Assembly: GCA_049324235.1 (NCBI GenBank)
Contig: JBMOLJ010000060.1
Location: 4,742 to 68,741 of the forward strand
DNA from: UBA1431 sp049324235
Lineage (GTDB): Bacteria; Bacillota; Clostridia; Christensenellales; UBA1431
Direction: 5' to 3'
Length of the DNA stretch: 64,000 nt
Shown here: piece after piece, positions 25,130 through 33,301 of the stretch
Numbering within the stretch: the first letter of the stretch is position 1
How the letters are laid out: every line of letters starts with the position of its first letter
Notes under the pieces: generated by a model
Database searches by the model: none
What the model saw: the letters and a program-made list of their open reading frames with translations, nothing else
Told to the model about the DNA's origin: nothing
Program-made: the position numbers and the translations under genes

Positions 25130-26368
25130 TCAGGTTGCCTTGAAATCGATGCATAATATATATTTTTCATTCTCGATATTCCTGAAAACTTTGGAATAGG
25201 TTATGCAAAGATTCCCCGTAGCAAGGGAAACGTAAGGCTCGGTGATATATTTGTTCAGTTTTGCGTTTACAGGGCGGTAGTAATATTTCTTCATGGAATG
25301 GTCCGTACCTGTCCGCGCCAGATAAAAAACCGGATTCTCTTTGACATCGCTACCGCTAATGGTTTTCCCGACCTGTATTCCATACGCGTCAAGGATATAC
25401 GCGCATTCAATATTTTCGTTCGTATGTACGATTTCCGCAAGGCGGTTATCGAAATGCTGCTCGGGCGTCCTTACCAGTATCATAAGCGCATCGCTCATCA
25501 CCGTATTCAGCTGCTCATATCTTTGTTCCTCCTCCTTGATGATGAAATTCATATATTCTTTGAAGCTGTTGTTAAGGATCTCTATCTTCCTGCCCAGAAA
25601 TGCATCGGTTTCCCTGTACATTTCCTGCGGCCTGGAGAAATAAAATCCCTGAATCATATGCCCGCCGTGCCGGAGTATCTGTATGGCCTCTTCCTCGGTC
25701 TCCACCCCCTCCGCGACAACGAGCGCTCCGATGGTATTCGCCAGGTTTATCATCGATTTAAAGACCTCCTGTTTGTGGTAATCGTTATGTATGTTCCTTA
25801 TCAGGGACATATCGGTCTTTATGATATCCGGTTTTGCGAGCGGTATCCTGTTGAGGTTTGAAAAACCGGCTCCAACGTCATCCAACGCTATCAAAAATCC
25901 GTTTTCCCGGTATATGTCGATAAAATTCCTTAAGGCTGCATTATCCTGCACCTTTATTTCGTTTACTTCGATGACAACATTGTTTGGGTTTATTTTATGC
26001 CTGTTCACCTGATTCAATAAAAACTTTGAACCTGCCACCTTATCCAAAATGGATGCGTCGATATTTAGAAACAGGAGTTTATCCTTATTGTCTTCATAAA
26101 TACCGGTGAAAGCCTCAAGAACCATCTCCCTGCATAACCTGTCCAGCTCGAGCGTTACCCCTGCATCCTGCGCGGCATCGAAAAGCAGGATGGGCGGAAT
26201 AAGCTGATTCGTTTCCGTATTCAACCCGCGAACCAGTCCCTCCAAACCCAGAACCTTTTTCCTGTTTGGGGAGATCACCGGCTGAAAATGTACTGTTATT
26301 TTCTTGTTTTTGATTACATCGCTTATATTGAAAGTATCCTGCTGTTCCCGTTCCCATAGCACCTGCAT
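25130..26368 (-). CDS. YkuI-like EAL-domain protein (c-di-GMP phosphodiesterase/receptor)
   Basis: 412 residues, cytosolic. The EAL domain (about 15-250) keeps the key acidic residues: 'EGLVRG' in place of EALLR, 'NIDAS', 'VIEVNEI', 'LDDVGAGFSNL', 'IKTD', 'AEGVETEEE' and the 'QGFYFSRP' end. Hydrolysis of cyclic di-GMP to pGpG is therefore plausible. The C-terminal part (about 270-412) matches the PAS-like YkuI_C domain in length and position. I chose ATG 26368 (GAAAGG upstream, and a length like YkuI's of about 400); the open frame extends to 26446 through a terminator. Two c-di-GMP riboswitches lie elsewhere in this window, so it may tune them. Binding without hydrolysis is the alternative. 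Confidence 0.9.
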   Translation of the reverse strand: MQVLWEREQQDTFNISDVIKNKKITVHFQPVISPNRKKVLGLEGLVRGLNTETNQLIPPILLFDAAQDAGVTLELDRLCREMVLEAFTGIYEDNKDKLLFLNIDASILDKVAGSKFLLNQVNRHKINPNNVVIEVNEIKVQDNAALRNFIDIYRENGFLIALDDVGAGFSNLNRIPLAKPDIIKTDMSLIRNIHNDYHKQEVFKSMINLANTIGALVVAEGVETEEEAIQILRHGGHMIQGFYFSRPQEMYRETDAFLGRKIEILNNSFKEYMNFIIKEEEQRYEQLNTVMSDALMILVRTPEQHFDNRLAEIVHTNENIECAYILDAYGIQVGKTISGSDVKENPVFYLARTGTDHSMKKYYYRPVNAKLNKYITEPYVSLATGNLCITYSKVFRNIENEKYILCIDFKAT

Positions 26369-26451
26369 CAACACATAACCTTTCAAATTTTGTTTTAAAC
26401 TATGTTTTAAAAGTAGTTTTCCTTTCTGAAACAGTTTGAACGCCAAAAAAC

Positions 26452-26492
26452 AAAAAACGCCTGACAGAAAGAAATCCTGTAAGCGTCTTTGC
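26452..26492 (-). terminator. Terminator of the MoxR/VWA operon
   Basis: On the minus strand an imperfect stem, GACGCTTACAGGA with TCTGTCAGGCGTT, is followed by TTTTTTG. It is about 145 bp beyond the last gene of the operon and just before the EAL gene. Confidence 0.65.
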
Positions 26493-26634
26493 TTATCTCA
26501 GGTAAGCAGTCTCACCAGCATTGAACAACATCCAAGATACATAATAAACTTTCAAACGGTTTAAGAAACAGGATTGCCGTATGTTACAGGGAATAATCTG
26601 GCATTTTCCGTACCTCCGGCATCAAAACGGTGAT

Positions 26635-26985
26635 TCAGGCCTGTTCAGGGCCAAGGTCAACGGTCGTAAAGTACGTTCCCAGCATCATGGAATATCCCAT
26701 CACGCAGGTTACCCTTCCCGATATCTGCTCACCGTACTTTTCCTTTAAAGGCATAAACACCTCCGCCGGTGTCCCCCGCAGTAATACTTCCGCATCGGTA
26801 AAATCTATGGTAACGCATCCGTCAGTGTCGTCTTTATGGACTTTGGGAGGTTTTCCCTGCCTGCTCTTTGAAGCCAGTATAAACGCGCGTATGGGGCTGT
26901 CTTTGAGGAGCATTTCCTTTGCCGCCGCCTGCGCCCGCACCTTCATTTTACCGCCCACCGCAAAAAAATCAACGTTCATCATCAT
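26635..26985 (-). CDS. Hypothetical protein, third gene of the MoxR/VWA operon
   Basis: 116 residues, soluble, no recognised domain. It starts with three adjacent ATG codons, the first overlapping the stop of the VWA gene (TAATG), so translation is coupled. Composition is ordinary, with a basic N-terminal half ('AVGGKMKVRAQAAAKEMLL') and a beta-rich second half. Its position suggests it belongs to the ATPase/VWA complex. No function can be assigned. Confidence 0.75.
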   Translation of the reverse strand: MMMNVDFFAVGGKMKVRAQAAAKEMLLKDSPIRAFILASKSRQGKPPKVHKDDTDGCVTIDFTDAEVLLRGTPAEVFMPLKEKYGEQISGRVTCVMGYSMMLGTYFTTVDLGPEQA

Positions 26986-28115
26986 TACCCTTCCGCAATA
27001 TCGCATACCACGCTTTCCCCGAACGGGGGTTTCTTCCCCCCGGGGGTAAGTACCCACAGCGTTTTCTGGTTGGCGAATCCAGGCGCGGGGCCGTCGCCGT
27101 CCGTAAATATGATGAGCAGGGGAATCCGCATGGAATCGGCCAGCGCGAACACCGGCCTGAAATCCGTTCCGCCGCTCTTGACGCGCACGGAATCCAACGC
27201 AAACCGCCTTGCGGGCACGGGTTTTGTACAGGTGGTGTCGAACCGGGTAACCATCATGGAAACGCCCGTGATTTCATGGATGCTCAGCACTTCCGAATAA
27301 AACGCGTTAAATGTTTGAAGCGGGATGGAGCCGCTCTCGTCGACGGCAACAAGCACGTCGATGCCCGATGTATGCTTGTTCCCCGGAAAATCGTCGAAGC
27401 GTTTGGATACCCTTTTATAGGATTTACGGGTGAAAAACCTTCCTCTTCCGGTAATAAACCGTTTAAGTATGCTCCTCCAGTTGAGCCTGTCTGAACGGTA
27501 CACCGTATCGAGATGCATGCTTAAGGCAGCGCTGGTTTCTCCCCCGTCGGACGCGTAGCGCACCTTGTCCGAAAGCAGCCCTTTCATTACGGCATAGGCG
27601 GAAGCGTCATCGTTGTCCTCAATGGTATCGCATTCTACCTGCGACCCGTTGCTCAGTATGATTTTGATATTGACGCTGGTTTGCAGTATGCCGGGCAAAC
27701 CGGGGCTGTTTTTGATCACGTCGTAGTATTCTTCCGCGCTTGCCGATTCCCGCAATCCCGCCACTTCCGAGCGCATAGCGGAAACCGTGACCGCATCTTC
27801 TGTAAGCATATGCGGCGGGATATGCTCGTTGACCGCCATATCGCAGGCAGTGGCCCAGAGCGCCTCCTCCCTGCCGTTCCTCCTGAAGGGGTGCAGCAGC
27901 ATCAGGTGCAATAACTGATGCAATAAAGCGCCCACCGCAATATCAGGGTGCAGGGATTCGAGCCACCCGGGATTGTATATTATCCTGGGAAACGCATCAA
28001 AAGCGCATGCGATTTTTGCCGTATTCCCCGGGGCAATAGGCAGGGACGCGGCCACATGCCCGTAGAAAGGCTGTTCAAGCAGCAACCGTATTAGGATCTC
28101 CTGCATCTTCATCAT
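26985..28115 (-). CDS. VWA-like domain protein (DUF2201 type), partner of MoxR ATPase
   Basis: 376 residues. The N-terminal part (about 1-130) resembles the metallopeptidase-like domain of DUF2201 proteins, but the expected HExxH motif reads 'LLHQLLHLMLLH', with Gln where the catalytic Glu should be. The C-terminal part (about 230-376) is a VWA domain with a complete MIDAS pattern: 'VAVDESGSI', 'GGTDFRP' and 'IIFTDGDG'. It follows the MoxR-type ATPase gene after 14 bp, the classical arrangement for a chaperone-like pair that remodels or activates a target protein using Mg2+ binding. Target unknown. Confidence 0.87.
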   Translation of the reverse strand: MMKMQEILIRLLLEQPFYGHVAASLPIAPGNTAKIACAFDAFPRIIYNPGWLESLHPDIAVGALLHQLLHLMLLHPFRRNGREEALWATACDMAVNEHIPPHMLTEDAVTVSAMRSEVAGLRESASAEEYYDVIKNSPGLPGILQTSVNIKIILSNGSQVECDTIEDNDDASAYAVMKGLLSDKVRYASDGGETSAALSMHLDTVYRSDRLNWRSILKRFITGRGRFFTRKSYKRVSKRFDDFPGNKHTSGIDVLVAVDESGSIPLQTFNAFYSEVLSIHEITGVSMMVTRFDTTCTKPVPARRFALDSVRVKSGGTDFRPVFALADSMRIPLLIIFTDGDGPAPGFANQKTLWVLTPGGKKPPFGESVVCDIAEG

Positions 28116-28129
28116 GTACCCCGCACCGG

Positions 28130-29200
28130 CTACAACGCCGCAACAATGGCTTTTTGTATGCGCGCAAAGCTGGACAGCTCGTCACTTAGCGTATCGAGAA
28201 GCTCCGGCCTTTTGTCGGCAATAAGCCGGAAAAATACGATGCACAGCTCATCCGGCAAAAGACCGGTGAACAGGTCGAGATTGTGCAGATGAACCTGCGT
28301 GTTCTCACAGAAAGCTGCACATTTGCGCACAAGCAGCGTCAGAATATCCATCCGTTTGAGCCGGATCAGGCGTTCGGCCTCCGGTCGGACGCTTTCAAAA
28401 TCGTTCAGGATGGCTGCCGCCCTAGGAATGCTGAACTCCGGATCGGCAATAAAGCAAAAGAACTCGGTCGCCACTTCATGCCCTATGATGCCCGATACAA
28501 GTTCGAGCATAATGCTTTTTTCGAGGTTGCACCGGTTCATCAGTTCCTGTACCCGCGTCCAGCCCCTGGGCGTGGGCGCTTTCGCCAGGGCCGTGGAGTC
28601 CGCCGCGTTCTTTGTGATGAGCAGGCTCTCCGGGTTTGCCTGCAGATACGCCAGAACGCTGTCGCACGGCTCGTTCTGCAGGGAATAGGCGATATAATCA
28701 TCCAGGTTCGTATGGATTTCTATGGATATGAACCGGTCGATCATAGCATCGTCCAGCACGCCGACGGCGTAATTCATCGTGTCGGGGTTCATGGTTATGC
28801 CTATCTTCCAGCCGCCGGCCAGCGCGTGCCCGTTGATCTTCTTTTCCAGGAGCAGCGGATACAGCACGGACACCGTATCGCTGGGGACCCTGTTGATCTC
28901 TTCGAGCACCAGCAGCCCTTCGGGCCGAAACAGTCCTTCGCTGACGGCCTGCCGCGTGGGGAGGAACTGGGGCGCGAGATATCGGGTAAGGCCCTTTTCC
29001 CTGTCCTTATCGGGCAGGCCCATGAAGTCCGGCCCTTCCAGCGCGGCGGCGTAGAGCGCCAGATGGTCCACGCCCATTTCCGCGGCGCACTGTTGGAAAA
29101 TCGATGTCTTCCCCACGCCTCTTTCGCTGACCAGCGCGATAACGCTGTCCGTTTTTCGGAAGATTTCTTTGATACACTCCTTGGCAAGGCTTATCCGCAC
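28130..29200 (-). CDS. MoxR-type AAA+ ATPase
   Basis: 356 residues. Walker A 'SERGVGKTS' is near residue 28 and Walker B 'LLVLEEINR' near residue 100; 'GWKIGITMNPD' and 'DAMIDRF' are the sensor 1 and arginine-finger regions of the MoxR clade. The frame runs to a TTG at 29236 without a ribosome site, so I prefer GTG 29200, which has GGGGTG six bases upstream. First gene of a three-gene operon with the VWA-like protein. Such pairs act in assembly or activation of other complexes. Confidence 0.88.
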   Translation of the reverse strand: MRISLAKECIKEIFRKTDSVIALVSERGVGKTSIFQQCAAEMGVDHLALYAAALEGPDFMGLPDKDREKGLTRYLAPQFLPTRQAVSEGLFRPEGLLVLEEINRVPSDTVSVLYPLLLEKKINGHALAGGWKIGITMNPDTMNYAVGVLDDAMIDRFISIEIHTNLDDYIAYSLQNEPCDSVLAYLQANPESLLITKNAADSTALAKAPTPRGWTRVQELMNRCNLEKSIMLELVSGIIGHEVATEFFCFIADPEFSIPRAAAILNDFESVRPEAERLIRLKRMDILTLLVRKCAAFCENTQVHLHNLDLFTGLLPDELCIVFFRLIADKRPELLDTLSDELSSFARIQKAIVAAL

Positions 29201-29429
29201 AGAAAACACCCCGATCGATATGTATTTATATGTCAATTTGAACAGAATTCTTTGTTAATATAATAACACATTTGAGGCATATGGGGTATTGCAAATACAA
29301 AATTGCCCGCAAACAGGTGTTTGCAGGCTTCGTTCATCACATGATTTTATCGTTCTTTCTAATTCTCATATCAAAATTGGGCCATAAAAACATCATAATC
29401 ATATACATAGAAAAAGGGGGTGATTGGTT

Positions 29430-29708
29430 TTGCATACACATGCATTCAAAGGCGTGACTACATATATAGATGGCCATTTGCATCTGTTCTCAGGAGTCTC
29501 AAGTGCCAGCCCGGATGTGCCGGGTCATACCCACTATATAACCGGGACCACCACAATAAGCAACGGCCATTCACATAGCTTTAATCTGATTACCCATACG
29601 CAAACGAATGTTAATTCAGGACACTATCATTATTATCAAGGAGATACAGCCATCGTACTCGGGCATAGTCATCCTATGGAAAGCACTACTTTTGTATTGG
29701 GAGAATAA
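29430..29708 (+). CDS. YmaF-family histidine-rich protein
   Basis: 92 residues with a repeating His pattern: 'HTHAFKG', 'GHLHLFSG', 'GHTHYITG', 'GHSHSF', 'GHYHYYQG', 'GHSHPM'. This matches the YmaF family of Bacilli and Clostridia, whose function is unknown; clustered histidines suggest metal binding. The best start is TTG 29430, five bases after GGGGGTGAT; another TTG lies two codons earlier. It is a single gene, divergent from the MoxR operon. Confidence 0.85.
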   Translation: MHTHAFKGVTTYIDGHLHLFSGVSSASPDVPGHTHYITGTTTISNGHSHSFNLITHTQTNVNSGHYHYYQGDTAIVLGHSHPMESTTFVLGE

Positions 29709-29811
29709 TGGAAGCTTGGCTCAAATCTTTAAAACGCCATCATCTCACAAGGGCAGGATGCACGCCCAAAAACTGAAAATTATAATAACAGAGGGCGTTC
29801 ATATCCATCAT

Positions 29812-29961
29812 TCACCCGTCGTTCGGGTTGTTTTCCTCGCTGTAGACGACCCGGACATTCTCCGGCAAACCTATTCCGTTATTGGCACGCCGGGCTTCAG
29901 CTTCCTTTAGAAAATGGGATGCAGGCTTTTTACCGCCGTCCTTTTTTTTATCCTTTTTCAT
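29812..29961 (-). CDS. Small highly charged hypothetical protein (49 aa)
   Basis: Begins MKKDKKKDGGKK and ends NNPNDG. It has an excellent ribosome site (GAGGAGG, six bases before ATG 29961). The N-terminal dozen residues are nearly all Lys, Asp and Gly, and the rest is a short amphipathic stretch ('SHFLKEAEARRANNGIG'). No homologous family is recognised. The perfect RBS and regular codon pattern argue that it is real. It runs opposite to the YmaF gene. Confidence 0.65.
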   Translation of the reverse strand: MKKDKKKDGGKKPASHFLKEAEARRANNGIGLPENVRVVYSEENNPNDG

Positions 29962-30070
29962 CGTTTACCTCCTCAAACGTTTTTATTAGTCTGTGCATTC
30001 GATAGGCGGCATAATCATGCTATTAAAGTTGAATGGAATCCGGCTGAACCCTAAAATTGTTTAAAGCGCA

Positions 30071-30100
30071 AAAAAGCCGGTTTTATAAAACACCGGCTTT
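30071..30100 (-). terminator. Terminator of the Tad pilus operon
   Basis: On the minus strand, AAAGCCGGTG and a TTTTATAAAA loop region pair with ACCGGCTTTTTT. It is 21 bp after the last gene of the operon. Confidence 0.85.
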
Positions 30101-30121
30101 CAGACGGATTTGGCACGGTTG

Positions 30122-31030
30122 TTAAACCGCTTCCTCCATGGTATCATGCGGCACTCGGGCATCACTCAGGCTCTCCATGCACCTCACGGAGGCAGTGAAG
30201 CTTTCCTGCAGGCGCTGCATGCACAGTTGCTGGCTGCGCAATATGCCCCTGCAGCGCTGAAGGAGAGCGTTTCTCTCCGCATCGCAGCGCTCCTGCCATC
30301 TGACGGCCTCCTTTTCATAATGTTCCTTTTCCCGGGCGATCTGTTGGTTCATTTCCTGGGCAAGCCGGTACTGGAATTCGAGCATCTCATATTGGGCCTG
30401 CATCTGCACCAGTTCTTCAGCCTGTGCCATGCAAAGCGCTTCCGTTTTCTCGATCTGCGCTTTCTGCTCCGCTGCCGCCCTGGTTTGCGCTTCCAGCCGC
30501 AGATTCAACTGATAGCATTCCTCAGCCCTGGCCTGCGCCTGTCTGTGGATCTGTTCGAATTGCTCGATTTTGCTCTCGGCTTCCAGCTGTACCTTCTTTT
30601 TTTCTTCCAGTTCCTTATGGAGTTCTTCCGTTTCCTGTTCGAGCTGCCTGAGCTTTTCCGTAAGGCCTTCCACATCCTTCCGGTACACGGCCTCCATATT
30701 CTGAAACCGCCCGTATTCCTCTTTGGGCAACGCCACAAGTCCCTGCTCTTTGAGATGGGCATTACAGCGCTGAGCAGTGTTTTCCAATTCCCGCTCCAAA
30801 GCACGTACCCGTTCCGATTGTTCATCCCGTTCCCTGGTCATCGCGAGAAGGCTGGTGCGCATTTCCTCATACCGCTCCTGGTATACCGCTTCCATGTTGC
30901 GCAGCCTGCCAAGCAGCTTTTCCACATACTGGTCCACTTCTTTGGTGCGGTAGCTTCCCCAGTGCTTCTTCAAAGCATCTTCCTGGGCCTGTCCGGCCCT
31001 GATCTGTTCCAGCAGTCCGTCTGTCGTCAT
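30122..31030 (-). CDS. DivIVA-like coiled-coil protein at the end of the Tad operon
   Basis: 302 residues, almost entirely helical heptads rich in Glu, Gln, Arg and Leu. Near the N-terminus 'GSYRTKEVDQYVEKLL' resembles the membrane-targeting motif of DivIVA/GpsB proteins. DivIVA-type proteins mark negatively curved membrane and recruit other complexes, so this one could place the pilus machine at the pole or septum; that is inference. RBS AGGAGG is 11 bases before ATG 31030. It lies 34 bp downstream of the DUF192 gene and is last before the terminator. Confidence 0.8.
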   Translation of the reverse strand: MTTDGLLEQIRAGQAQEDALKKHWGSYRTKEVDQYVEKLLGRLRNMEAVYQERYEEMRTSLLAMTRERDEQSERVRALERELENTAQRCNAHLKEQGLVALPKEEYGRFQNMEAVYRKDVEGLTEKLRQLEQETEELHKELEEKKKVQLEAESKIEQFEQIHRQAQARAEECYQLNLRLEAQTRAAAEQKAQIEKTEALCMAQAEELVQMQAQYEMLEFQYRLAQEMNQQIAREKEHYEKEAVRWQERCDAERNALLQRCRGILRSQQLCMQRLQESFTASVRCMESLSDARVPHDTMEEAV

Positions 31031-31064
31031 TTATTTTCAGTCCTCCTTTTATACGTCCGTTCAG

Positions 31065-31418
31065 TTACTCCATTGTGAGATAGTCTCCCTCTGCGATTTT
31101 CCATTGCGCCGCGCTCCCCGCGGCCACCTCCAGGACAGACGCCGCTTCCTTTACCCTGGGCCCTACCCTCCCCGGCTCGAGGGTGACAATGCGCGCTATC
31201 CGCATGTCCCTGGTCAGATACAAAACATCCAGGGGGAACCGCATGCGGAAGGTATGCACCTGGTTGCAGGGGATAATAAGCAGCCCTTCTCCCTCTAGCA
31301 GTTCCCGCCTCCCCATAAGCCCCTTAAAGCGCCTGAACGGATTGGCGGCACGGGCTGCCTTATCGCAAAGGAGAATATTCCGGAAATAGACCTTATGCAT
31401 ATCCGGCCACCTCATCAT
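31065..31418 (-). CDS. DUF192 protein in the Tad operon
   Basis: 117 residues, DUF192 fold: 'RFKGLMGRRELLEGEGLLI', 'CNQVHTFRMRFPLDVLYL' and the end 'LEVAAGSAAQWKIAEGD' are diagnostic. The usual secretion signal is absent, so it looks cytosolic. The family has no assigned activity but often appears beside Tad genes. The start codon overlaps the stop of tadC (ATGA), so it is translated with the pilus genes. Confidence 0.87.
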   Translation of the reverse strand: MMRWPDMHKVYFRNILLCDKAARAANPFRRFKGLMGRRELLEGEGLLIIPCNQVHTFRMRFPLDVLYLTRDMRIARIVTLEPGRVGPRVKEAASVLEVAAGSAAQWKIAEGDYLTME

Positions 31419-32335
31419 TTGATCACTTTGATCACGGTCGGCCCGAGCAGTATGATGAAGATTACCGGAAATATAAAGAGCACCATGGGCAGCATCATCC
31501 GCACCGGCGCCTTCATCCCCTTTTCCTGGGCCATCTGCCTCCGGTTTATGCGGAGCTGCTGGGCCTGTGCACGCAGCACATTTTTCATCGGGGTCCCAAA
31601 CTGCTCGGACTGCACCACGGCGGATGCAAAGGTCTGAAGTTCGGAAACGTTGCTCCGCTGGCTCAGGGAAGCCAACGCTTCGCGCCTGGGCCTGCCCATC
31701 TGAACCTCCCGGTATACCTGGCTCAGTTCCTCTATCAAAGGGCCCTTGAACCTCTCGGTAACCTTGAGCAGCGCCGAATCAAAGCTCAGCCCTGCTTCAA
31801 TGCTCACACAGAGCACATCCATGACGTTGGGCATCTGGTTCTGTATCGCAAGCTGCCTGGACCTGATGCGCGACCGGAGAAAGAGACGGGGAATCAGCAC
31901 CGCCGCCACCAGGGTAAAAAGTACGATGAGCAGATTTATCTGGTAGTCGGCCTGCAGTAACAAAACAGCGGCTATGCCAACGAGCAATACCCCGGCGGTG
32001 ACCAGCAGCCTTAGCAGCATGAACTCCTGCACCGGCAGATGAATCCCAGCAAGGCGCAGCTCGTTCATCATGCGGACGCTGCGCTCGTTATTCTTTGACG
32101 GATTTGCGGAGCGGCCTTTGGACAGCTTTGAAAGCTGGGCCAGCGCCCTCTTTAATGCCGTGGAAATAAACCGCTGGTAAAAGCTTTTTTCCAGCTCCTC
32201 ATCAACATAAAGCGTGTCTTTACGTATCCACTTAAGCTGTTGCTTTTTGATCGCTTCTCTGCGGATGGTTTCTCTGCAGCATATCAGGGTGACCAGCAAC
32301 GCCAGTATGGATGTGCTTGCGATGAGCAGCGCCAT
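31415..32335 (-). CDS. tadC: Tad pilus inner-membrane platform protein TadC
   Basis: 306 residues, type II secretion GspF-like fold. The first membrane segment is at residues 3-20, two more at about 105-150, and a last one at about 285-303, with the conserved cytoplasmic 'IEAGLSFDSALLKV' block between. Works with TadB to couple TadA ATP hydrolysis to pilin polymerisation. It is 14 bp after tadB. Confidence 0.93.
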   Translation of the reverse strand: MALLIASTSILALLVTLICCRETIRREAIKKQQLKWIRKDTLYVDEELEKSFYQRFISTALKRALAQLSKLSKGRSANPSKNNERSVRMMNELRLAGIHLPVQEFMLLRLLVTAGVLLVGIAAVLLLQADYQINLLIVLFTLVAAVLIPRLFLRSRIRSRQLAIQNQMPNVMDVLCVSIEAGLSFDSALLKVTERFKGPLIEELSQVYREVQMGRPRREALASLSQRSNVSELQTFASAVVQSEQFGTPMKNVLRAQAQQLRINRRQMAQEKGMKAPVRMMLPMVLFIFPVIFIILLGPTVIKVIK

Positions 32336-32349
32336 GCATGTTTCCTCCC

Positions 32350-33273
32350 CTAATACTTTATCGTCACTATCTTTTTAATAATCAGAAAACCAATGATCTC
32401 CATGCCCGCGGCGACTGCCAGCATGCCTATGCCCAGAGGCGTATTGAAGAACGTCTGTATATAGGCTGGATTTATGAGCATGAGCAGCCCGCCGATCGCT
32501 ACCGGAATAAGGCCGACCACCATGCTGCTGATACGGCCTGAGGCGGTCATCACACGGATATCGTCCTTGAGCTTGATCCGCTCCTTGATGGTCACCGAGG
32601 TGTTTTCCAGAATCTCGAGCAGGTTTCCCCCGACCTGGCGCTGTATCTGTACTGCCGAGACTGTCAGCATCAAATCGGTGCTGCGCACCCTTTGCACCAT
32701 ATTGTCCAAAGCGGTATCGATGCTGTTGCCGAGCTGGATTTCCTTAACCGTGCGTCCGAACTCCTTAGCTATCGGGTCGGGCATCTCATGCGCGATGTTG
32801 GCCATCGCCTGCTGGAAGGTAAGGCCGGAGCGCAGGCAGTTGCCCATGAGCAGCAGCGCATCCCCCAGTTGTTTCTCAAACAGCTGCAGCCGCTTGCCCT
32901 TGGCTCTGTGTACGATCACGGGCGGGATGACCACGCCCATGGCGGCTACGGCCAGCATGGTAACGGGATGCGCGCCGATGAGCATCAGCAATCCGGCCGG
33001 TACCAGCGCGGCGGCGAGCCAGAGCGTGAGAAACTCCTCCGGCCGCATGCGTATGCCGGAGGATGCCAGTTCCTCCGCGAATACCCTGGACACAGGGATG
33101 CGCGGGCGCTTCTGCTTCTTTTCACGGGCAGGGCGGGCATGTTCCTGCTGCCCTGTAAGCGCCTGCAGCCGCTGTTTTATCCGCGTTCTGTCCGCCGTCG
33201 CCCGGGTAAGGAGGATAACGGCTGTAAAGAACACGAAAAATGCGATTGCAACTGCCAATAATACGACTTGCAT
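32350..33273 (-). CDS. tadB: Tad pilus inner-membrane platform protein TadB
   Basis: 307 residues, GspF-like. N-terminal membrane segment at 2-22, a pair at about 85-125, and a last pair at about 245-300. The conserved block is 'NCLRSGLTFQQAMANIAHE'. The start is ATG 33273 with GGAAGGG upstream; codons before it are open but lie within the tadA end region. Partner of TadC. Confidence 0.93.
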   Translation of the reverse strand: MQVVLLAVAIAFFVFFTAVILLTRATADRTRIKQRLQALTGQQEHARPAREKKQKRPRIPVSRVFAEELASSGIRMRPEEFLTLWLAAALVPAGLLMLIGAHPVTMLAVAAMGVVIPPVIVHRAKGKRLQLFEKQLGDALLLMGNCLRSGLTFQQAMANIAHEMPDPIAKEFGRTVKEIQLGNSIDTALDNMVQRVRSTDLMLTVSAVQIQRQVGGNLLEILENTSVTIKERIKLKDDIRVMTASGRISSMVVGLIPVAIGGLLMLINPAYIQTFFNTPLGIGMLAVAAGMEIIGFLIIKKIVTIKY

Positions 33274-33301
33274 CCGAAATCCCTTCCTGCTGGCTGGTAA
33301 A

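Noticed and set aside
30110..31078. 322-codon plus-strand frame opposite the coiled-coil gene
   Set aside because: Antisense of a Glu/Gln/Leu-rich coiled-coil gene gives long Leu/Phe-rich open frames; there is no other support.
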